NCBI RefSeq assembly: GCF_964199755.1
Contig: NC_133904.1
Location: 3,251,501 to 3,315,500 of the forward strand
Length of the DNA stretch: 64,000 nt
Origin: Larus michahellis
Taxonomy: Eukaryota > Chordata > Aves > Charadriiformes > Laridae
Direction: 5' to 3'
This document shows positions 56,238 to 64,000 of this stretch, piece after piece. The notes under the pieces were generated by a model. That model worked only from the letters and a program-made list of their open reading frames with translations. It was not told the DNA's origin and ran no database searches. Both the position numbers and the translations under genes were made by a program. Position 1 is the first letter of the stretch; the number at the start of each line of letters is the position of its first letter.

Positions 56238-56247
56238 AAGATGGCGG
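56238..56247 (+). promoter_or_regulatory. YY1-type element overlapping an upstream ORF start
   Basis: AAGATGGCGG matches the YY1 core commonly found just downstream of CpG-island transcription starts, in the sense orientation. Its ATG (56241) opens a 12-codon upstream ORF, MAVGRRESALPS, ending at 56279, 38 bp before the main ATG. This places the start of transcription at roughly 56200-56235. Confidence 0.55.
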
Positions 56248-56317
56248 TGGGGCGGCGGGAGAGCGCGCTCCCCTCTTAGATGCGGCCGCGGCGGCCCCTG
56301 CTCCCGGCGCGGCTTAC

Positions 56318-56378
56318 ATGGCGCTGGAGGACCTGCTTTGTCTCTGCTTCTCCGCCCTCGCCGTCCTCGCCGTGCAAG
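56318..56378 (+). CDS. First coding exon of an unidentified gene (hydrophobic N-terminus)
   Basis: After the CpG island, YY1-type element and short upstream ORF, an ATG at 56318 opens MALEDLLCLC, followed by FSALAVLAVQ and one extra base. The exon stops at a strong donor (CAAG|GTGGGTGAGG) in phase 1. The hydrophobic run of about 15 residues could be a signal peptide or membrane anchor, although the two acidic residues before it are unusual for a signal peptide. I do not recognise the protein. In mammals the gene after DPP8 is IGDCC4; nothing in this exon establishes that identity. Later exons are not identified with confidence. The upstream in-frame open stretch to 55934 is GC shadow. Confidence 0.4.
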
Positions 56379-59300
56379 GTGGGTGAGGAAAGAGGGGGGG
56401 GGGGTGGTGGTGTCGGTGCCCCCCAGCCCACGGACGGTCGTGGTCACTCGTGGGGCCGCGGTGCCACCTGCCCTTACACTGCTCGGCCACGGGCAGCGAC
56501 CGGCTCCCCGCCCGGGACCCTCTCCCCCGCCGTTTCTCGCCCACCCGTAGCCACCTTTTTTCCCCCTTAGTGGTCGTTCCCCTCCTAGTCACTCTCTCCC
56601 TGCCTCAGTAGCTACCACCAGCCCCGTGGCCATTTTTCACACCCCTCTCTCCATCCCCTTCTCTCCCCCGGACACTTTGTCTGTCTGAGTGAGGCGATGG
56701 CACACTCATGGTCTTGCCCCCTGTCTGGACAGTGCCTCCTTTGGGGTCACCTTTTGGGGGTGACACAGGGCGTCCCCTGCAGGGAGCCCCCCTCAGGGGC
56801 CGGGCTGGGGGGGAGTGGGCCAGCAGCAGCGACTCTGGGGCCTGTGGCAAGTTTCCTGTGGAGGGATGGCCTCTGTGCCAGGCTGGCTGGCGGCCAAAAT
56901 GTTTGTCCAGCACAGGGCTGGCCTGGAGCAGGCCCAGGTGTCTGTCGGGGGGGGACCCTCACCTCACCCTGCTGGTGCAGGACGCTGGGGTGGGCAGACG
57001 TCCCGTTGGTCAAGGAGGCGACCCAGGAGTAGCCACGCTCCTCGTGCCCTCTGTTTTGCAACGGTTACGCAAACGGCTCTGTGCGCGGCTACGCGTACGC
57101 CTGTCGCGCTGGCCGACGGGCTGCGTTTGCCGTCGAAGTTTGCACCAAGGGTCGTTGGAGCTGCGGACCGTGGGGCTGCCTGGTTCGTTCCCTGTGCGTG
57201 CACAGACCCGCAAAAGCTTTTGTCTGCATCCCCGAGAAGGGGTTGGAAAGGTGGAGGCTGGCAGAGCTGCACTGAAAAATGTGAGCTGTGTGTTTGCCCT
57301 GGAGTTGCCGTCGTTTAAAAGAGCCTCCTAAACAGGGGATTGCGGTGGCAGAGCCATCCCTTTATCATTGTATGTTTTTATTCCTTTTTGTGATGCATTC
57401 AGGTTCGTCAGAACATAATAACAGCACAAAGGATATTTAGTCTTTATGGCTTCGAAAATAGCCTTTTTGGGGAGAAAACAGTGTGCTGGGTGGCTGCAGG
57501 GTTGTTTTTCATCTTTTTGTCAGAACGTTGTGAGCTCCCGTAAGGGGTAGTTAACATTTGCTATAGGTGCAGTGTGTAGAAATAAATAACGGTCCATGTA
57601 AATGGCCCATTGTCACCAGTGAGTGTGGGTTTTTCTAGATGGATGTCAGTCTGTGACCCCACCAGCAGATGAACGGGTGGGAGCTGCGTCTCCTGTGTGT
57701 TTGAGCAAACAACTAAGTGGGTCCCGAGGCTCGTAATGGAGAGCAATGATTTTAAAAAAGGAGAAGAAAAAAGGGGGATGGTGGAGTAGATGCTGTTTTT
57801 CAAACCCACTTCAACAAGAAAACTTCAAATGCTTTGAGGGAATTTGCAGATGTAGCTTCACTACTTTTTTTGCAAGCAATTAGGCAACTAGTGAAAATTG
57901 TTTGTTTTCTAACAATGGGCTGCGTATCGCGTAGAGGTAATGAGTGTGTCTGTGCAGTCTGTGGATGTGCCGCTCGGTACATGCAGATGTGCTTTCCGAC
58001 AGGTGGGTTTGATTCTGAAAAGAAAAACATGGACTTGTTTCAATCTGAAATTAATTTGGCAGAGGGTTGAAATGGTTTTGGGAAAGTCTGCATTTGATCC
58101 TGAAGCCCATGTGTTTTGATCCAAAGTTCGAGCCTCGCTGGGTATGAAATACTTAGGAGAGAAGTAGGCTGGAAAACCTTCCCCCCTCTGTGGACTTGAT
58201 GGAAGCTGTGCCAGTTTACACTAGCTGGGGATGTGATCCAGTGTTTTGAAAGCCTTCTGCCTGTCCTACTTTGAGACTATTTTCCCTGCAGTAGCAGTAA
58301 AGGGCTTAAGAAAAAAATAAAATCCAAAACAACCCCTCTTCAGTTGACTCTGGCAGGGGGGGTTGTGCTGGTTGCTTTCCTTGGGGCTCTCTATGGGGGA
58401 CGTGTTGGTGGGAAGTGGGCTGAGCTTTCCATCCGAGGGACCGGCTGAAATCCATCTGGGTTTATGTCATTTGGATTTGTGGTCAAGTCCTCTTGCTACA
58501 GAACAGATTTCCTTTTTCGACATCACCCAGCTTTGGTTCTGATTTGTTTTATCCTTCCTGTTGCATTCGTCTTGGCGGTGTAACCCTGCAGGCTGCTGCG
58601 TGCAGTTAGTGCCTTTGCCTGGGGAAGTCAGTGTTGCTATTGTTCGTGGCTCGCGTATTGCTGCTGCTGCGGTCGCCTGCGCTTCGTGGGATGTCACCTG
58701 CATGCGGATCCGCTTGCCCTGCTGGCTGTGGTGTTGCAGTGTTGCCCATCCCTGGACTGGGTTGTGAGGAGGCAGGGTGAGCAGCGCAGGGAAGGGGTAT
58801 TTCTTACAGTCCCCAAGAAACGGGGGGTACCTACGGTGCCAAACACTCGTGCACACCACATCAGCGAGGTTTTGCCTGTATCATGTTTCCAGGGGCAGGT
58901 TTCTCGCATGGGAACTTGCTGCTGTTTTGCTCTGGCCGTCATGACAGCCAGTCTCCCAGCCCTGAGGCTGCTCGAGAGTGGGGAATGTTTCTTCTGGTGT
59001 TTCCCAGTTTCTCCGCTGCTGCGTGAGGCTGAAGGAGATACCGCTCAGGCTTGGTTGTGTTTTTGTTTTCCCTAGCTTTTTCCTTTTCTTTTTCTTTCTT
59101 TGTGCCCTCTCCCTTCACTACCTTGAAGTCCCAAGTGAAGCAGAAACCACTAATTTTCTGATGTCTCCCCGCTTTCTGCAGCGGACTTTCTCCTGGCAGC
59201 TGCATCAAGTTTGATCTGCTGCAGGGGGCCCCACACGGGGTGGGTGTATCGCTGATGGGACACAAGCCGTTTCAGAGTGGCGCGAGTCATAATTTAAAAA

Positions 59301-60485
59301 GAAAATGTTTGGCAATCTGCTGTTCCCTGAGGAAGAAGGGAGACGATCCTCCCCGCGTGTGTGCTCACAGCCTGGTTTGGAGCTGGGAGCAGCTTCTGTG
59401 GTACAGCACAGGTCTCTGTGCACCAGGGGCACCAGAGCCACCTGCGTTTGGGAGCTGCTGGGGTGGGCTGGGTGTTGCTGTGGCATATGGGACATCTCGC
59501 TTGAGTGCCTGCTGTGATCCTGGGCCAGTTGCGTCATCTGCTTTGGTATCCTCAGGGCCCATCTTTAGACAAAAGTAGAGATGCTGCACGCTTCTGTTGA
59601 ACGCGTTGAGAGGATAAAATCCATCGATGAAGATGAAATCCATCAGTAAGCATTCAGCATGTATATGATTTTCGTCACTATAGTGTACACCTATCCCGAG
59701 GGCAGGGTGCTGCATTGTCACATGTTGGCTCATGAATTCCTGACTCCTGATACCGTATTGCTTGCTGGGTGATTTGAACTCTACCTCCCTTGGAGCTGGC
59801 TGTTCTCCCAGGCAAAAATCCAGGTGCTGGTGAACCAGTTTGGGCATTTGCAGCGTAAGAGATGCTGCCTGCAGGATTTACACGCTCCTCTCCTGTTTAA
59901 ATGGCTGCCTGGCCATTAAACCTAGTCATGGTTATATAATTAAGATGGGAATTAATATTTAATCTGATTGTAATTTGTTGCTGGAATGCATCCCAAACTC
60001 TGTCTCTGCATGAGGTGAGTGAGTACCTGAGGGAAAATTGAGGCCAGTGTTACGCATAGGAGGTTTTCTGCTTGGACATTGAGAATTATAGTCCTGCCTT
60101 GGGTGATGGCAGAAACCCTAACCTTTACAAACCTGGAGCGATCATAGTCATTTTGTTATCTGTAGGAAGCAAACGTTTGCTTTATAGCCAGCTGTAATAC
60201 TAGAGGGGATATGGTAAATCCTTGTTATCAGTATTTGCCAAGTGCATGTTGGGCCAAAATCGGCTCTGGTGCAATTTTGTTACTTTCTGGAGGAGAACTG
60301 GACCTGCTTGTCTACAGTATTTTTAGCCTGGTTTTCTAAGGAAAAGATACTTATATAGTCTTGTTGTCTCTCCATCTCCCTTTCCTTTTCCAAATAATTC
60401 ACGGACCTGCTGGTCAGTCATAGCTAGGGTGGATATGGAGAATTCAGAGTTTTTGAAAATAAGCAATGAAGTAGAGAAGAGAGAT

Positions 60486-60620
60486 GGAGTTTCTGCAAGG
60501 GCTGAAGGAGAGGCACTGGAAAACCCACCTGGGGAGGAACCTGAAGTGCCTGAATTGCAGGAAGAGCTTTGAACAGAGCTCGCACCTTGTTTGGGTAGGA
60601 CAGGGGAATCAGTCACAATA
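60486..60620 (+). pseudogene. Possible decayed C2H2 zinc-finger fragment
   Basis: In one plus-strand frame, HWKTH is followed by LGRNLKCLNC and RKSFEQSSHLV. This copies the zinc-finger pattern H-x3-H, linker, CxxCxKSFxQSSHL, but the two histidines that should follow are replaced (WVGQ) and the linker is one residue short. No neighbouring fingers are seen. It is either a heavily decayed ZNF fragment or coincidence. Confidence 0.25.
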
Positions 60621-60844
60621 CACAAAGCTGCAGGAAATCACAATCTCAAGTCCTTGTATCCACTTGTTTTGGATTTTTATTTTTGAAGTCTTTTATGCTT
60701 TAAAGCATGCTGTTGTTTTATGGTTACGGCAGCATTCATGTCACAGGGCTTAGTAGCTGTTTTGCATCCCTCTGTTATTGAGAAGGCATTTTCTGGACAC
60801 AGGACTTGGAGCTGCTGTGACATTAGCTCTTTCTGTTGTCTTTG

Positions 60845-60890
60845 TCTTGGTCACTTGCTGTCTCTGCCTCAGTTTCTCTGTTTGCTCCAG
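60845..60890 (+). mobile_element. Possible MIR-like fragment
   Basis: TTGGTCACTTGCTGTCTCTG then CCTCAGTTTCTCTGTTTG resembles the MIR segment around CCTCTCTGTGCCTCAGTTTC. Short and diverged. Confidence 0.4.
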
Positions 60891-61733
60891 CTGGGCAGAA
60901 GATGCTGTTGCACACTGTAAACATATGAAGAACACCGTCACTCTAAGTATTCTTGGATTTATTAAAATCCCATGACTAAGTGACCTCCAAGTGCTGCTTA
61001 TGCTTTTCAGACTTAACAGCTTTTTGGTGAGAGGATCCAGTGAATCTGCCGTCTTAATAAAAAATAGAATTGAGCAGAATTTTCATGAGCCCTTCTAAAG
61101 ATGCTAAGCCCCGCCCCAGTCGTGGAGGGAAGGACACAAGAGCTTCTTCTAGTTTGTCTGACTTTCACTGATATGTTGAAGTCATCCTTGAAACACCTCT
61201 GAATTTCCTAATTCTGAAGAGTAACAGAGCCTTCATAGGGAGGGGAAGAGCTGGTTAGTGTTTACTTCCAGGCAGGTAGATACCTGCTGGAGTTGACGCT
61301 GCTGAGAAGAGAAGTGCCCTGGGAGAACCTAAACACTTGTCATCAGCCTTGTTTGAGCATATCTAACACTTTTCTGCTTGCAGGTATCAAGACACTTTTC
61401 TCGTGCGTAGGTCATGGTGCTTCTCCCTTGGACGTGTTTTCTTTCATGTCGCTGATGCCTTTTGGTGTCTCTGTTTGAGTCAGATCCTGCTCTGCTCTTA
61501 ATCCATGGAATCCTGCTGTTATGGTATGGGCCTGCTTTATCTGAGACATCCAGCAGGTGCAGTGTGTTATCTCTGTAGGCAATAAACATACTTTGTGGTG
61601 GTTATGATAAGCAATTACTGTATTCCACTGAAACTTTCATATCAGATGTTCTGAAATTATTTTAAAATCAGTATTTGCATTTTAAAGGCAATTGCCTATT
61701 ACTGCTATCTTAAATTCAGCTGAGCTATTGAAT

Positions 61734-61760
61734 ATTATTATTATTATTTATTATTATTAT
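61734..61760. repeat. (TTA)n microsatellite
   Basis: About nine TTA/ATT units with one interruption. It is followed by a short tandem duplication of TATTATGCTTTCTTG. Confidence 0.85.
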
Positions 61761-64000
61761 GCTTTCTTGCTTTTTATTATGCTTTCTTGTTTTCTAAGTT
61801 TTTTTTTCAAGATCTCTTGTGTGGATTTCTTGGGGACAGGTCGTTAATATTAAAGGTGTGTTAATGAAATGTGAGCATCCCCAGAGGTTGCTCTCAGCCC
61901 AAGCTGGTGGGAGAATTAAAATCTAGTGTGTGAAGCTATTGCACCTGTGCTCAATCTGCCCTTTCCCTTATTCTAACTGACTTTCCTGCTCTCATTTCCT
62001 GCTTGGGTCTTTGAACCGCATTCCCCTTGGCGTTGGGATGGCTTAGCACCTTGTTAAATGTAAGAAATTAAACGGTGAAAATGGAACTCCCAGGAAAGGT
62101 GCTAGCAGAACCTGGAGCAGAGGTGGAGCAAACCTGGGATGCAGAAGCAATGCTAGGCTGGCAGTGGGTTGGGGGGATTTGATAAGGTCCTGCTTTATGT
62201 TTTACTGTCTGTACTGGGAAATGTGCATCCTTGATAGTTTCTAAATTGACTGTCAATAGATGATCAAGTTAATTGGTGTGACCAAAAAGGTCATTATTTT
62301 ATGGGATGGATTTCCTGTGCTGTGCTGTGTGAATACACTGAGGGTTTTGACAAAACCTGGCTGTTTGTGCACTCAGGGCTTTGATAAATCTTCTTTTTCA
62401 AAAGCATCAGCAGTGCTTACAGGTTCTAAAATTACTTGCAGTTTTGCACTTAATGCAAGACTGTCATCTCTGTGTCTCTTGGCTGGCTAGTTTGATCCCA
62501 TTTGCAGAATGGGTATTTTCTGTACAGAAGTGGAACTGTGCCTGATAGTAAAAGAAAACTAGTCTTTCAGGTGTTCACTGATGGCTTTTTTTTCTGTTTG
62601 TTTGTTTGTTATTACAGCTGAGAAGGCTTTTGTGTTCTTTGGAAATCTTTGTCCCTTTATTGCCTCTTTCTTTGGAGATGGTCTAGTGAAAAACTCCAGT
62701 GTGCTCCTTGTAGTGCTGATGTGATGTGCTCTTACCTTTCTGGAAATGTCAGTGCTGCTTTAAAAGATGCATAGTCCTCTTAATCATGTCGACCCAGAGG
62801 ACTGGTCCAGTTGCAGCCCATTTCTGTGCCATCCCAGTCCCGTTTGCCCGTTTCACTCCTGACGAAGCCTTGAGAGAGCTTGTAAGAAGGAGATGTGGGG
62901 ATTTTTGTGACCAAACAAAAAAAGACAATGGCTGGGGAGGGCAGAGAATCAGCAGATGTTCAGGCTGATGTTCAGGGGGTTTAGCCCATGGTGTTGGGAT
63001 GGGACCTGTCACTGTGTGGGAGATAAGGCTTGCGTAGAGATGCTGGGGCTTGTTATCTTCAGCAGTGGCTTAAGAAGTATGGCTGGGGGTGGAGGATTTG
63101 GGGCTGCCAGCTCGACTCCATTGTTTCCTGCTTGACAGGTATTTTCCCCTGCCATAGAGGCTCAAGCAGCCCTGCTGTTAGAGAATTCAGGTTGTCATAG
63201 GAGAGTGATCGTGTGCTCCACAGGTTGGTGTGTGCTTGTGAAGGCAAGTGTTTCTGCATAGCAAGGCATCTTGGCAAAATGCACGTAGAAGTTAAAAGGG
63301 GAAAAGAAACCCAGCATCTGATCCATTACCAGCTCCTTTGCTGGCTTGGCAAAAATTGTTTAGATCCTCCTTCCCAAGAATGATTTTGTGAACATAATAC
63401 TGCCTATTAGCCATGTAAATTACTGTCATTGGTGGCAATTGTTGTGATGGAAAGACAAGTGTCTTGAAACTCTGGTTTGATTTACCCCTCCTGCCCCCCC
63501 AGGCTTGCTAACCAGTTGTTTATGTCAGCGCTGATTGCGGCTTTTGTCGGAGAAATCAAAATATTGATCAAAATTATTTAGCTCTGTTTTTCCTAGGTCA
63601 CAGTAAATGCAACTTTTCTTTCTTTTCCTTTGTGCTCTTTTCTCTGCACTGAAAACAAAGCGGACCTTTCCTCGAGCAGATGAGCTGCCGTACGTTCCCA
63701 AAGTCAAATGTCATCCGCTTGAAGTGGGTCCTTGGGAGCAGACTTCATATCTGGAGGCTTTCCTCAAGAGTCTGTCAGTTGAAAATCTGGCTAGCAGCAT
63801 TACCTCAAGTACTGTTGTGGGGTTTTCTTTACGTGCAAAGTGGGGAGAAAAGGAAGTTTCTCCCAGCTACTAGCAGACAATAGCTTCCCATTTACTTCAC
63901 GCTTGTGGCTGCTGCCAGGATTTTCTGTTTAGCAGCAGAGGGAGTTAAGTGTGGGTGAAAGGCTTTATTAACATTTCAGCATCCGGGCACGAGGCTGAGC

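Larger units (their letters stand above)
55560..56530. promoter_or_regulatory. CpG island of the unidentified gene at 56.3 kb
   Basis: Dense CpG and GC content without a TATA box, centred on the YY1-type element at 56238. Open frames on both strands here (up to 172 codons) are Arg/Pro/Gly-rich composition shadows. On the minus strand a strong splice donor, CAG|GTGAGC, at 55904/55903 hints at a possible divergent transcript. Confidence 0.65.
56379..64000 (+). other. Probable first intron(s) of the 56.3-kb gene; no confident exon
   Basis: No open frame here shows a recognisable family. Possible continuing exons with a phase-1 acceptor occur at 59182 (after TTTCTGCAG), 61384 (TGCTTGCAG) and 62617 (TTATTACAG), but none has both a strong donor and recognisable protein. 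The interval also holds a MIR-like remnant, a TTA microsatellite and a C2H2-like fragment, listed separately. Confidence 0.4.

Noticed and set aside
55481-56447. Open frames of 148-172 codons on both strands in the 56-kb CpG island
   Set aside because: They are mutually overlapping, Arg/Gly/Pro-rich and explained by CpG-island composition.
59480-59580. Possible MIR-like segment (GATCCTGGGCCAGTTGCGTC)
   Set aside because: The resemblance covers one short block and is not supported by the flanks.
63662-63873. 70-codon open stretch near the right edge (ADELPYVPKVKCHPLEV)
   Set aside because: The frame looks protein-like, but the acceptor is poor, there is no good donor before its stop, and I recognise no family. 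It could still be an exon of the 56.3-kb gene, since an acceptor at 63679 would be phase-1 compatible.

Overview
The window is vertebrate nuclear DNA, most likely from a bird. The evidence is spliced genes with GT-AG introns, CpG-island promoters, two 5'-truncated CR1 LINE copies of the kind that dominate avian genomes, and an old tRNA-headed CORE-SINE. There are no bacterial operons, CRISPR arrays, or recognisable viral or prophage genes.

Layout. (1) 1-3518, minus strand: the first three coding exons of HACD3 (3-hydroxyacyl-CoA dehydratase 3), whose remaining exons lie beyond the left edge. (2) 3520-5705: the interval between two divergent genes. It holds NRF1-like boxes, a CR1 fragment, a 36-41 bp minisatellite, and a GC-rich DPP8 promoter with two CTCF-like cores and paired ETS sites. 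(3) 5600-29679, plus strand: the complete DPP8 gene, with one likely non-coding first exon and 19 coding exons. These join without a frameshift into 882 codons plus stop. The Glu259-Glu260 pair and the catalytic residues Ser739, Asp817 and His849 fall at the numbers used for the 882-residue human form. (4) 29680-34110: 3' UTR and flank, with a proximal and a strong distal poly(A) signal. (5) 34-55 kb: no recognisable gene. Between about 39.2 and 49.8 kb it is repeat-poor and rich in homeodomain-type TAAT cores, which looks like a cluster of conserved non-coding elements, and it contains a second CR1. (6) 55.5-56.5 kb: a CpG island carrying a YY1-type start element, a 12-codon upstream ORF and a short first coding exon of an unidentified plus-strand gene. 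(7) 56.4-64 kb: probably the first intron(s) of that gene.

The HACD3-DPP8 pair is divergent, as in mammals. The two products are not known to share a pathway: HACD3 works in ER fatty-acid elongation, and DPP8 is a cytosolic post-proline aminopeptidase linked to restraint of NLRP1/CARD8 inflammasomes. The link visible here is positional, a common intergenic control region.

I did not find a convincing new biological system. The observations most worth checking are the CTCF-like doublet beside the minisatellite, two pre-miRNA-like hairpins, the intact-headed CORE-SINE, the possible enhancer cluster, and the unidentified gene at 56.3 kb.
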